DNA of 64,000 bases from Pseudomonadota bacterium. Its GTDB lineage: Bacteria > Pseudomonadota > Gammaproteobacteria > Steroidobacterales > Steroidobacteraceae. The stretch spans positions 1 through 64,000 of the forward strand of contig JAKBCR010000006.1 of assembly GCA_021807675.1 (NCBI GenBank). Direction: 5' to 3'. The notes under the pieces were generated by a model. It had not been told where the DNA came from. It saw nothing but the letters and a program-made list of their open reading frames with translations, and did no database searches. Below are positions 16,981-25,717 of the stretch, one piece after another (the stretch's first letter is position 1; every line of letters begins with the position of its first letter). Both the position numbers and the translations under genes were made by a program.

Positions 16981-17002
16981 GCATCCGTATTGATACGGAT
17001 GC
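16981..17002. promoter_or_regulatory. Perfect palindrome between divergent CBS genes (best operator copy)
   Basis: The arms GCATCCGTAT and ATACGGATGC are exact inverse complements separated by TG, giving a 22-bp palindrome. It lies 50 nt from the minus-strand CBS start and 83 nt from the plus-strand one, so one dimeric regulator could serve both. The same 18-nt core recurs with one to five changes at 2900, 4687, 5874, 9219 and 12725. Confidence 0.75.
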
Positions 17003-17085
17003 CCGGATCAGCACAGGTACGTATGGCCGCTGCTGCAGCGCTGTGGCGTCATCGCGCGCACATCCATCCGGCAAGGGGATATCAA

Positions 17086-17526
17086 ATGGTGGTCGGAAGC
17101 CTCTGCAGCCGTCCCGCGGTCAGCGTCCCGACGGGGGCGCCGATATCCGATGTTGCGCGGCTGATGCGGGATCGGCACGTGGGCGCCGTGGTAGTGACGG
17201 AGGGCGGCGGGGATCGGCTGCGGACCGCAGGCATCATCACCGACCGTGACATCGTCAGCGCCCAGCTCGCGCGCACCGCCGATCTCTCGCGTCTTGCAGC
17301 CGGGGAAATCATGACCCGCAACCCGCTCGTGATCGGCGAGGATGAGCCGGTCGACGGCGCGATCGCGCATCTGCGGGCCCGCGGCGTGCGCCGGGCGCCC
17401 GTGATCGCACGGGACGGGACGCTCGTCGGCGTGGTCTCGGTGGACGATCTGTTCGCCCATGTCGCGCGCGAGCTCATCGAGATGGGCGAGATCATCGCAC
17501 GGCAGCGGCGAGACGAGCGCGATTGA
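17086..17526 (+). CDS. CBS-pair protein, first gene of P-type ATPase operon
   Basis: 146 residues from ATG 17086, with AAGGGGA upstream. CBS 1 (about 1-60) ends GIITDRDIVSAQLA; CBS 2 (about 70-125) runs AGEIMTRNPLVIGEDEPVD to VGVVSVDDLF. Closely similar to the divergent CBS protein at 16481. Its stop overlaps the TTG of the next gene (TTGA), so translation is probably coupled to the magnesium-type ATPase. A nucleotide-sensing accessory protein for the downstream pumps is a reasonable inference, not shown. Confidence 0.87.
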   Translation: MVVGSLCSRPAVSVPTGAPISDVARLMRDRHVGAVVVTEGGGDRLRTAGIITDRDIVSAQLARTADLSRLAAGEIMTRNPLVIGEDEPVDGAIAHLRARGVRRAPVIARDGTLVGVVSVDDLFAHVARELIEMGEIIARQRRDERD

Positions 17527-20168
17527 AGCCCGCGTCAGGCGGCGAGCGCGCGCGAATGCGCGGATACGGAGCGCCCGCGCTTCTCACGAAGCTCGCGGCG
17601 CTCGACCTGCCCGAGGTGCTGGAGCAACTCACCGCCTCCCAAGGCGGACTGTCAGCGGCGGAAGCGGCGCGGCGGCGGGCGCAATGGGGCGAGAACCGGA
17701 TCGCGCACGAGCGGCGCGAGCCGCTCGTGCTGCAGGTGCTGCGGCGGCTTGCCAACCCGCTCAACCTGTTGTTGCTGGCGCTGGCGGGGATTTCCCTGAC
17801 GATGGGCGACCGCCGCGCAGCGCTCCTCATCGTCGTGATGGTGATCCTCAGCCTCACTCTCGCCACCGTGCAGGAGCATCGCTCCAGCCGGGCCGCCGAG
17901 CGGCTGCGCGCGATGGTGCACACGATGGCCGCGGTCATCCGTGCGCCCGGGGAGGGTGCGGGCGCGGCGCAAGCCGGGCCGGCCGCCATCGAGATCCCGA
18001 TCGAGGAGCTCGTGCCCGGCGACATCGTGCACCTCTCGGCCGGTGACATGGTCCCGGCCGATCTGCGGCTCATGACGGCGAAGGATCTCTTCGTCAACCA
18101 GGCGAGTCTCACCGGCGAGTCGCTGCCGGTGGAGAAGCACGCGGCGGCGGCCGGTGACGGTGCCGCGGGCGGCATCGCCGGACTGACCAACATCTGCTTC
18201 ATGGGGACTACCGTGGTGAGCGGCACCGGGACCGGCGTCATCGCTCTCACCGGGCGGCGCGCCTGGTTCGGCACTCTCGCCGAGACGATCGCCGGCGAGC
18301 GGGTGCCGACCAGCTTCGACCGGGGTGTCAACCGTTTCGCCTGGCTCATGGTGCGCTTCATTCTCGTCATGGCGCCGCTCGTCTTCCTCATCAACGGGCT
18401 CACCAAGGGCGACTGGGTGGAGGCGCTCCTCTTCGCCACGGCGGTGGCCGTGGGACTGACGCCGGAGATGCTGCCGATGATCGTGACCGTGAACCTCGCC
18501 AAGGGCGCGATCGCGATGTCGCGCGCCAAGGTCGTGGTCAAGCGCCTGAGCGCCATCCAGAATTTCGGCGCGATGGATGTTCTTTGCACCGACAAGACCG
18601 GCACGCTGACGCAGGACCGGGTCATCCTGCAGATGGCGCTCGACCTCGACGGCGCCGACAGCGGCGAAGTGCTCGAGTACGCCTATCTCAACAGCTACTA
18701 CCAGTCGGGCCTCCGGAACCTGCTCGATGTGGCGGTGCTCCAGCACGAGCAGGCGCGGTCGCTCGAGCAGGCGGCGCGCGCCTGGCGCAAATTCGACGAG
18801 GTGCCGTTCGATTTCGAGCGGCGCCGGATGTCGGTGGCGGTCGAGGGGGGCGGCCGGCGGCTCCTCGTCTGCAAGGGTGCGGTCGAGGAAGTGTTCGCGG
18901 TCTCCGCCCGCGGGCGCGCCCACGGGGAGTCGTTCGCGCTCGATGAGTCGCATCTCGCCGCATTGCGCCGGAGCGTGGACGATCTCAACGCGGATGGCTT
19001 TCGAGTGATCGCGGTCGCGGTGAAGGATCTGCCCGCGAGCCAGAGCGCCTGCGGGCGCAGTGACGAGTCCGATCTCCTGCTCGTCGGCTACATCGCCTTC
19101 CTGGATCCGCCCAAGGAGAGCGCCGCCCAGGCGATCGCGGCGCTCGGGAAGCACGGCGTGGCGGTGAAGGTACTGACCGGTGACAACGAGGCGGTCACGC
19201 GCAAGATCTGCCGGGATGTCGGTCTGCCCGCGCAGCGCATGGTCAGCGGCGCGGCGCTCGAAGGGCTGACGGATGCCGAGGCGGCGCAGGTTATCGAGCG
19301 GGCGCAGGTGTTCGCGCGAGTCTCGCCGATGCAGAAGGCCGCAATCATCACGAGCCTGCAGAAAAACGGTCACGTCGTCGGCTTCCTCGGCGACGGCATC
19401 AACGATGGCGCCGCCCTTAAGGCCGCCGACGTCGGCATCTCCGTCGATTCCGCCGTGGACATCGCGAAGGAATCCGCGGACCTGATTCTGCTCGAGAAAA
19501 GTCTGCTCGTCCTGGACGACGGCGTGATGGAGGGGCGCAAGGTCTTCGGCAACGTCGTCAAGTACATCCGGATGGGTGCGAGCTCGAATTTCGGCAACAT
19601 GTTCAGCGTGATCGGCGCGAGCGCCTGGCTGCCCTTCCTGCCGATGGCGCCCGTCCAGGTGCTCACGAACAACCTGCTCTACGATCTCTCGCAGACCGCC
19701 ATACCGACCGACGCGGTGGACGAGGAGTATCTTGCACGGCCACGCCGCTGGGAGATCGGCAACATTGGCCGCTTCATGGTCGCCATCGGGCCGATCAGCT
19801 CGCTTTTCGATTACGCCACTTACGGCACGATGTACTTCCTCTTCGGTGCGAGGACTCCGGCCCAGGCGGCGCTCTTCCAGACCGGCTGGTTCGTCGAATC
19901 GATCATCTCCCAGACGCTCATCATCCACGTCATCCGCACCAGCAGGCTGGCCTTCATCGAGAGCCGCGCCAGCCCACCGCTCATGCTGACCAGCCTGGGG
20001 GTTTGCGCCGTGGGTGCGCTGCTGCCGTACTCGCCCTTCGCCGGGGCGCTGGGCTTCGTGCCCCTGCCTTCGCTGTTCTGGCCGATCCTCGCCCTGATGG
20101 TGCTCGCTTACCTCGCGCTCACGCATATCATAAAGATCTTGTTCCACCGGCGGTTCGGGCTCGACTGA
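17523..20168 (+). CDS. Magnesium-translocating-type P-type ATPase (MgtA/MgtB-like, P3B)
   Basis: 881 residues from TTG 17523; ATG 17556 is an alternative start 11 codons in. Seen: NPLNLLLLALAGIS in the first membrane helices, actuator SLTGESLPVEK, phosphorylation motif DKTGTLT near residue 357, hinge GDGINDGAALKAADVGISVD, and the LTNNLLYDLSQTAIPTD segment typical of MgtA/MgtB. The pump moves Mg2+ inward at the cost of ATP. No MgtA-type leader or M-box precedes it; it is the second gene of a CBS-led operon and overlaps its neighbours at both ends. Confidence 0.88.
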   Translation: MKPASGGERARMRGYGAPALLTKLAALDLPEVLEQLTASQGGLSAAEAARRRAQWGENRIAHERREPLVLQVLRRLANPLNLLLLALAGISLTMGDRRAALLIVVMVILSLTLATVQEHRSSRAAERLRAMVHTMAAVIRAPGEGAGAAQAGPAAIEIPIEELVPGDIVHLSAGDMVPADLRLMTAKDLFVNQASLTGESLPVEKHAAAAGDGAAGGIAGLTNICFMGTTVVSGTGTGVIALTGRRAWFGTLAETIAGERVPTSFDRGVNRFAWLMVRFILVMAPLVFLINGLTKGDWVEALLFATAVAVGLTPEMLPMIVTVNLAKGAIAMSRAKVVVKRLSAIQNFGAMDVLCTDKTGTLTQDRVILQMALDLDGADSGEVLEYAYLNSYYQSGLRNLLDVAVLQHEQARSLEQAARAWRKFDEVPFDFERRRMSVAVEGGGRRLLVCKGAVEEVFAVSARGRAHGESFALDESHLAALRRSVDDLNADGFRVIAVAVKDLPASQSACGRSDESDLLLVGYIAFLDPPKESAAQAIAALGKHGVAVKVLTGDNEAVTRKICRDVGLPAQRMVSGAALEGLTDAEAAQVIERAQVFARVSPMQKAAIITSLQKNGHVVGFLGDGINDGAALKAADVGISVDSAVDIAKESADLILLEKSLLVLDDGVMEGRKVFGNVVKYIRMGASSNFGNMFSVIGASAWLPFLPMAPVQVLTNNLLYDLSQTAIPTDAVDEEYLARPRRWEIGNIGRFMVAIGPISSLFDYATYGTMYFLFGARTPAQAALFQTGWFVESIISQTLIIHVIRTSRLAFIESRASPPLMLTSLGVCAVGALLPYSPFAGALGFVPLPSLFWPILALMVLAYLALTHIIKILFHRRFGLD

Positions 20169-22573
20169 TGGACGCACCTTCGAACGGTCTGACGAGCGAT
20201 GAGGCGCAGCGGCGTCTGCGCGAGTACGGACCGAATGCGAGCCCGGAGGAGGAAGTCCGTCCCTGGCGCCGCCTCCTCGAGAAGTTCTGGGCACCGGTGC
20301 CGTGGATGCTCGAGGCGGCGATCGTGCTGCAGCTCACGTTGGGGGAGCGTGTAGAGGCTGCCGTGATCGGGGTGCTCGTGCTGTTCAATGCGGCACTCGG
20401 CTACGTCCAGGAGGGGCGAGCACAGAGCACCCTGCAGGCGCTCAAATCCAGACTCGCACTGAGCGCGTCGGTGCGCCGCGACGGCGTTTGGAGGATCGCT
20501 CCCGCCGAGCAGCTGGTCCCCGGCGATCTGATCAAGCTGTCCCTGGGCGGCATCGTGCCGGCCGATGCGCGTCTGCTCGAGGGCGAGGTGTTGCTCGATC
20601 AGTCGATGCTGACGGGCGAATCATTGCCCGTCGAGGGTGGAGCGGGCCGTACGGCGTACGCGGGCGCGCTGATCCGCCGCGGCGAGGCGGTGGCGGAAGT
20701 CACGGCGACGGGTCCGCGCACACGATTCGGACGGACGGCGGAGCTCGTGCGCACCGCGCACGGGGTGAGCTCGCAGCAGGCAACGGTGCTGCGGGTCGTG
20801 CGCAACCTCGCCGTGTTCGACGGGGTGGTCGTGCTGGCGCAGGTGGCCTATGCGGCGGCCCTGGGGCTGCCGACGCACGAGATCATCCCGCTCACCCTGA
20901 CTGCCATTCTCGCGGCGATCCCGGTGGCGCTCCCGGCAACCTTCACGCTGGCGAGCGCGCTCGGTGCCCGCTCGCTGGCGGCGCGGGGCGTGTTGCCGAC
21001 GCGTCTTTCCGCGGTCGAGGAGGCAGCGACCCTGGATGTGCTCTGCTCGGACAAGACCGGCACGCTCACGCAAAATGCGCTCGAGGTCACCGCGGTGCGC
21101 GCGATGCCGGGATACGACGAGCCGAGGGTGCTCGCGCTCGCCGCGCTGGCGAGCTCCGACGGCGGACAGGACCCGGTCGACGGGGCGATTCGCGCGGCGG
21201 CGTCGAAGAGCGTGCCGCGAGGAGCCGCCGACGAGGTCGCATCCCTCGCGCTCTCGCGCTTCATCCCGTTCGACCCCGCGAACAAGACCGCGGAGGCGAT
21301 CGCCCGCGCACCCGACGGCCGCGAGATCCGGATCGTGAAGGGAGCATTCCGCACCGTATCCAAGCTCGCCGCGACCCCGGAGCGCGCCGCACGTGCCGTG
21401 GACGATCTTGCGGCGCAGGGCTTTCGGGTCCTGGCGGTGGCCGTGAGCGCAGGAGGCGGCTCCTCTCGGGAAACACCGCAGGCCGGGCATGCGCAGCCGC
21501 CCGCAGCTGCCGGTCCGCAAACTGCGCGGTCCCTGGAGCTCGCCGGACTGATCGCTCTCAGCGATCCGCCGCGAGCCGATTCGGCCGCGCTGATCGCGGA
21601 GCTTCGCTTGCTCGGCGTTCGCACGGTGATGGTGACGGGGGACGCTTCCGCCACGGCCGGTGTCATCGGGCGCGCCGTGGGGCTCGACGGCCCCATCTGC
21701 CCGACGGGGACTGCGCCGCCAAGCGTACATCCGGAGGATTTCGCTATCTTCGCGGGCGTGTTTCCGGAGGACAAGTTCCACATCGTCAAGGCGTTTCAGC
21801 AGGGCGGCCATACGGTCGGCATGTGCGGCGACGGCGCGAACGACGCGCCGGCGCTGCGGCAAGCGCAGATGGGCATTGCGGTCTCTACCGCCACGGATGT
21901 CGCGAAGTCCGCCGCCGGAATCGTCCTCACCGAGCCTGGGCTCGGCGGTATCGTGAGCGCAGTGCGCGAGGGGCGCATCGCCTTTCAGCGCATCCTGACC
22001 TATACGCTGCGATCCCTGACGACGAAGTTGAGTCAGATGCTCCTGCTGATCGCAGGCCTCGCCATGATCGGGCATGCGATACTGACGCCGCGCCTGATGG
22101 CGATACTGATGATCACCGGTGATTTTCTCGCCATGTCGGCGACGACGGACAACGTACGCCCGTCGGAGCGCCCGAATGCATGGCATGTCAACAACGTGAC
22201 GCTGCTCGGCGCCGCGCTGGCCCTCTGTAACGTGATGCTATCCACGGCCGTGGTGGCGGTGGGATATTTCCGGCTCGGCCTCGCGCGCCCCGAGCTGCGG
22301 ACGCTGGCCGCCGTGACGCTCACCTTCGTCAGCCAGGCCACCTTCCTGGTGGTGCGCGACCGGCGCAGGCTCTGGAGCTCGCGGCCGAGCGGCTGGGTTC
22401 TAGCCTCCATCGTGGCCAACGTGCTCATCATGACGGTGCTCGCCACGCGGGGCTTTCTCATGGCCGCGGTGCCCGCTGCGCTCGTCGGGCTCGTGCTCGG
22501 CGCATCGATCGTGCTCGCATTCGTTCTCGATGCGGTCAAAGCCGTCATGACCCGGTCGCTGCAGATGCAGTAG
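20168..22573 (+). CDS. Plasma-membrane proton-efflux-type P-type ATPase (P3A)
   Basis: 801 residues from ATG 20168, sharing one base with the stop of the previous gene (TGATG). Seen: LTGESLPVE, AAIPVALPATFTLASA in helix 4, SDKTGTLTQN near residue 295, and GDGANDAPALRQAQMGIAVS. The short N-terminus and the helix 4 sequence place it with P3A H+-ATPases rather than calcium or heavy-metal pumps. It would export protons and keep the membrane charged when respiration fails. The pairing with an Mg2+ pump and a CBS protein in one coupled operon is notable. A strong hairpin follows the stop codon. Confidence 0.85.
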   Translation: MDAPSNGLTSDEAQRRLREYGPNASPEEEVRPWRRLLEKFWAPVPWMLEAAIVLQLTLGERVEAAVIGVLVLFNAALGYVQEGRAQSTLQALKSRLALSASVRRDGVWRIAPAEQLVPGDLIKLSLGGIVPADARLLEGEVLLDQSMLTGESLPVEGGAGRTAYAGALIRRGEAVAEVTATGPRTRFGRTAELVRTAHGVSSQQATVLRVVRNLAVFDGVVVLAQVAYAAALGLPTHEIIPLTLTAILAAIPVALPATFTLASALGARSLAARGVLPTRLSAVEEAATLDVLCSDKTGTLTQNALEVTAVRAMPGYDEPRVLALAALASSDGGQDPVDGAIRAAASKSVPRGAADEVASLALSRFIPFDPANKTAEAIARAPDGREIRIVKGAFRTVSKLAATPERAARAVDDLAAQGFRVLAVAVSAGGGSSRETPQAGHAQPPAAAGPQTARSLELAGLIALSDPPRADSAALIAELRLLGVRTVMVTGDASATAGVIGRAVGLDGPICPTGTAPPSVHPEDFAIFAGVFPEDKFHIVKAFQQGGHTVGMCGDGANDAPALRQAQMGIAVSTATDVAKSAAGIVLTEPGLGGIVSAVREGRIAFQRILTYTLRSLTTKLSQMLLLIAGLAMIGHAILTPRLMAILMITGDFLAMSATTDNVRPSERPNAWHVNNVTLLGAALALCNVMLSTAVVAVGYFRLGLARPELRTLAAVTLTFVSQATFLVVRDRRRLWSSRPSGWVLASIVANVLIMTVLATRGFLMAAVPAALVGLVLGASIVLAFVLDAVKAVMTRSLQMQ

Positions 22574-22600
22574 GCGATCCCGCCGAATCGGCGGGATCGC
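22574..22600 (+). terminator. Strong hairpin at end of ATPase operon
   Basis: GCGATCCCGCCG and CGGCGGGATCGC are perfect inverse complements with an AAT loop, starting at the base after the stop codon. No T-run follows, so it may act as a 3' stabiliser or Rho-linked end rather than a classical intrinsic terminator. Confidence 0.55.
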
Positions 22601-22646
22601 CGCGGCCGCGCGCCGTCTCTGCGCGGTCCGTACAACTCCCTATGGA

Positions 22647-22665
22647 TAATTTAGAAACTACCAAT
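22647..22665. promoter_or_regulatory. Candidate ArsR-type operator upstream of cydA
   Basis: TAATTTAGAAACTACCAAT is an AT-rich patch in GC-rich DNA, 62 nt before the cydA start. Its first 11 bases are identical to the sequence in the arsR/ygaP-like intergenic region at 29688, where an inverted repeat is visible; its right arm is degenerate (CCAAT against CTAAT). Confidence 0.6.
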
Positions 22666-22727
22666 GTACGGTTGCGGGATCGGCGGTATCGGCAAACGAG
22701 CGGGAGCGACTCTTGGGAGCGGATGGC

Positions 22728-24332
22728 ATGATTGACGGAACCGTTGTCGACCTTTCCCGCATACAGTTCGCGGCCACCGCGCTGTATCACTTCCTTTTCG
22801 TGCCGTTGACGCTCGGGCTGAGCTTCCTGCTCGCCGCGATGGAGACCGTCTACGTCACCACCGGCAAGCGGATCTACAAGCAGATGGCGCAGTTCTGGGG
22901 CGGGTTGTTCATGATCAACTTCGCGCTGGGCGTGGCCACCGGCCTGACCATGGAGTTCCAGTTCGGCACCAACTGGTCGTTCTATTCCAGTTTCGTCGGC
23001 GACATTTTCGGGGCGCCGCTCGCCATCGAAGGGCTGATGGCGTTTTTCATGGAGTCGACCTTCGTCGGTCTGATGGTGTTCGGGTGGGAGCGGCTCTCCA
23101 AGGGTCAGCACCTGGCTGTCACCTGGCTGGTGGCTCTGGGCTCGAACCTCTCGGCGCTGTGGATCCTGGTCGCCAACGGCTTCATGCAGGACCCCGTGGG
23201 CGCGGCCTTCGACCCGATCACCATGCGGATGCAGCTGACGAGCTTTCCGAAGCTGATCTTCAGCCCCGACGTGCAATCGAAGTTCGTGCATACCAGCATA
23301 GCCGGTTACGTCACTGCCGCGATCTTCGTGGCGGGTGTGAGCGCTTTCTACATGCTGCGCAGGCGCCACATGCCGCTTGCCAAGCGCTCCTTCCGCATGG
23401 CAGCGCTCTTCGGCGTGCTGGCGACCATGGGAGTCATCACGCTGGGCGATGCGTTGGGATTCGTCGCCGCGAGGGTGCAGCCGACCAAGCTCGCGGCCAT
23501 GGAAGGGCTGTGGAAGGCGGAGGCCGCGCCCATGCCGTTCAACCTGATCGCCTTCCCCGATCAGGCGAGACAAGAGAACCGGGGGGTAGTGCAGCTGCCG
23601 GACCTGCTCTCGCTGTTGGTGACGCACTCGCTCAACCGCACGGTTCCGGCCATCGATGCGCTCGAGCGGCAGGCGAAGCAGAGGATAGAGAATGGCATCC
23701 CGGCGGTGCAGGCGCTGCAGGCGCTCTCGAGGGATCCGAAGGACGCCGCCGCGCTGGCGCAGTTCGACGCCCACCGGAGCGATCTCGGCTACGGATTTCT
23801 GGTCCAGCGCTACGCTCCCGATCTGAGCAAGGTGACCCCGGCGCAGGTGAGCGAGGCGGCGCGCGATTCCATCCCGCCCGTCGCGGCGGTGTTCTGGTCT
23901 TTCCGCCTGATGGTGGGCTTCGGCCTGCTCATGCTGGTGTTTTTCGTGCTGGCCGCGCTGTACACGCTGCGCAACAGCGCGCAGGAGAAAAAGTGGCTCC
24001 TGACGGCGGCGGTGTGGATGATTCCGGTGCCGTTCCTCGCAAATGAGTTCGGCTGGCTGGTCGCCGAGCTCGGCCGCCAGCCGTGGACGGTGTTCGGCGT
24101 CTTGCCGACCTGGATGAGCGCCTCGACGCACACGGTGACCTACATGGCGTTCTCGCTGATCGGCTTCGTGGCGCTGTACTCGGTCTTCATCGTCATCGAA
24201 ATATACCTGCTGGTGCGCGCCATCAGGCTGGGTCCCACCGAGCATGGCGACTCTGGCGATGAGCCTCCGCAGCCGCGCCCCGCGCCTGCCGGTCGCCCGT
24301 CCGCCGCGCACGTCACGGAACCGGAGGGTTGA
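22728..24332 (+). CDS. cydA: Cytochrome bd ubiquinol oxidase subunit I
   Basis: 534 residues from ATG 22728, with GGGAGCGGA upstream. Seen: haem-ligand His in LYHFLFVPLTLG (residue 21), VHTSIAGY near residue 190 with the second His, and the GRQPW signature (RQPWTVFGVLPTW). The insert from about residue 280 to 385 (QENRGVVQLPDLLSLL to DLGYGFLVQRYAPD) is the long Q-loop of the E. coli-type enzyme. It oxidises ubiquinol and reduces oxygen in the inner membrane. Bd oxidases resist sulfide, cyanide and NO, which fits the candidate sulfide-responsive operator upstream. First gene of an operon running to cydC. Confidence 0.95.
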   Translation: MIDGTVVDLSRIQFAATALYHFLFVPLTLGLSFLLAAMETVYVTTGKRIYKQMAQFWGGLFMINFALGVATGLTMEFQFGTNWSFYSSFVGDIFGAPLAIEGLMAFFMESTFVGLMVFGWERLSKGQHLAVTWLVALGSNLSALWILVANGFMQDPVGAAFDPITMRMQLTSFPKLIFSPDVQSKFVHTSIAGYVTAAIFVAGVSAFYMLRRRHMPLAKRSFRMAALFGVLATMGVITLGDALGFVAARVQPTKLAAMEGLWKAEAAPMPFNLIAFPDQARQENRGVVQLPDLLSLLVTHSLNRTVPAIDALERQAKQRIENGIPAVQALQALSRDPKDAAALAQFDAHRSDLGYGFLVQRYAPDLSKVTPAQVSEAARDSIPPVAAVFWSFRLMVGFGLLMLVFFVLAALYTLRNSAQEKKWLLTAAVWMIPVPFLANEFGWLVAELGRQPWTVFGVLPTWMSASTHTVTYMAFSLIGFVALYSVFIVIEIYLLVRAIRLGPTEHGDSGDEPPQPRPAPAGRPSAAHVTEPEG

Positions 24333-24335
24333 GTC

Positions 24336-25472
24336 ATGGACCTCTATGCAGTCGCGCAGGTGATCTGGTGGGTGTTGCTGGGCGTGTTGCTCATGGGCCT
24401 GGCGGTGATGGTCGGCATGGACATGGGCGTCGGCGTGATCCTGCGCTACGTGGGCCGAACCGATCTCGAGCGGCGAGTGGCGCTCAACATCATAGGGCCG
24501 CATTGGGATGGCAATCAGGTGTGGTTCATCCTGGGCGGCGGCGCCATATTCGCGGCGTTTCCGTTGATTTACGCCACGGCCTTCTCGGGATTCTACGTGG
24601 TGATGCTGCTGCTGCTCTGGACCATGATCCTGCGCCCGCTCGGCTTCGAGTATCGCAGCCTGATCGCCCGGGCCGCGTGGCGAGAGGTCTGGGACTGGAC
24701 TCTCTTCGTCAGTGGCGCAGTGCCCATGATCGTCTTCGGCGCTGCATTCGGAAATCTGTTCCGCGGCGTGCCGTTTCACTTCGAGTGGAACATGACATCG
24801 TTCTATACCGGGAGCTTCCTCGGGCTTCTCAACCCCTTCGCGATCGTGACCGGCGTGCTGTCGTTGGCGCTTGCGACGATGATGGGATCGCTCACGGTGA
24901 TGAATGGCGCCGAAGGAGCGATGTACCAGCGAGCCCGCGGGCTGGCACAGGTGGCCGCCGCGGTGGCGATCGCGCTCTTCGCGATCTGCGGCTTCTGGGT
25001 GCGCGCGATCCCGGGCTATCGGCTCACCGGCGGCCCGGGATCGGGCGTTCCACAGACCCCGCTGCAGCAGAGCGTCGTGACGGCCCCCGGGGCCTGGCTT
25101 ACCCACTTCGAAGCGCATCCGATCCTCTGGATCGTGCCGCTGGCGGGCTTCGCCGGCATGCTCGGCGCGTGGCTCGCCTCACGGGCCGGGCGGTCGCACC
25201 TGGGCTGGTGGCTGGGCGCACTCGCCTGGATCGGGGTGATCGGCACCGCCGGTGCCGCGCTCTTCCCCTTCATGCTCCCCTCGAGCACCGATCCATCGAT
25301 GAGCCTGACGCTGTGGAATTCCAGCTCCAGTGAGATGACGCTCTTGTGGATGGCGGGGTTCACGGCGGTGTTTGTTCCGCTGATCCTGTGGTACACCGGC
25401 TGGGCCTTTTGGGTGATGCGTGGCAAGGTCAGTGCCGAGAAGATCGCGCGCGGCGACGAGCACGCGTATTGA
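24336..25472 (+). CDS. cydB: Cytochrome bd ubiquinol oxidase subunit II
   Basis: 378 residues starting 3 nt after the cydA stop. About eight hydrophobic helices; typical segments include VGMDMGVGVILRYVGRTDLE, GPHWDGNQVWFILGGGAIFA and the C-terminal WNSSSSEMTLLWMAGFTAVF. Subunit II completes the bd oxidase and lacks haem ligands of its own. Length is normal for the family. Confidence 0.95.
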   Translation: MDLYAVAQVIWWVLLGVLLMGLAVMVGMDMGVGVILRYVGRTDLERRVALNIIGPHWDGNQVWFILGGGAIFAAFPLIYATAFSGFYVVMLLLLWTMILRPLGFEYRSLIARAAWREVWDWTLFVSGAVPMIVFGAAFGNLFRGVPFHFEWNMTSFYTGSFLGLLNPFAIVTGVLSLALATMMGSLTVMNGAEGAMYQRARGLAQVAAAVAIALFAICGFWVRAIPGYRLTGGPGSGVPQTPLQQSVVTAPGAWLTHFEAHPILWIVPLAGFAGMLGAWLASRAGRSHLGWWLGALAWIGVIGTAGAALFPFMLPSSTDPSMSLTLWNSSSSEMTLLWMAGFTAVFVPLILWYTGWAFWVMRGKVSAEKIARGDEHAY

Positions 25473-25482
25473 GGATACGAGC

Positions 25483-25704
25483 ATGCGGACCTTTCTCTAC
25501 TTCCTCCTCCTCATGATCGTTGCCGCCGCGGTCATCATCCTTGCCGCGATCTTGGGTGACGTGGGCGCCTGGTACTTCGCCTGGCTGGTCGGTACCACCA
25601 TGATCGTGCTGATCAGCGCCGCCGGCGCGGCGCTCCTCGACGCTCAAGAGGAGCACGCCGCCGCCGAAGGATTGGCCGCCGTCGGCAGGCACGAGCGGAC
25701 CTGA
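25483..25704 (+). CDS. Small two-helix membrane protein of the cyd operon
   Basis: 73 residues from ATG 25483, with GAGGA upstream, 10 nt after cydB. Two membrane segments: FLYFLLLMIVAAAVIILAAIL and WYFAWLVGTTMIVLISAAGA. The tail is acidic. The position is that of CydX or YbgE in other cyd operons, but CydX has one helix and the sequence does not clearly match either. It may stabilise the oxidase or serve assembly. I leave the symbol blank. Confidence 0.65.
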   Translation: MRTFLYFLLLMIVAAAVIILAAILGDVGAWYFAWLVGTTMIVLISAAGAALLDAQEEHAAAEGLAAVGRHERT

Positions 25705-25717
25705 TCGGGCAGCAGAG

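Noticed and set aside
16981-17002. FNR/CRP-type site at the palindrome (contains TTGAT)
   Set aside because: The FNR consensus TTGAT-N4-ATCAA is not present; the symmetry centre and the arms are different, and the other copies of the motif lack TTGAT.
17450-17560. Mg2+ riboswitch or MgtA leader before the magnesium-type ATPase
   Set aside because: The gene overlaps the upstream CBS gene by 4 nt, so there is no 5' leader in which such an element could sit.
17652-25118. Long minus-strand frames at 17652-20294, 20621-22186 and 22545-25118
   Set aside because: They mirror the P-type ATPase and cydAB genes, have no recognisable domains and no plausible ribosome sites.
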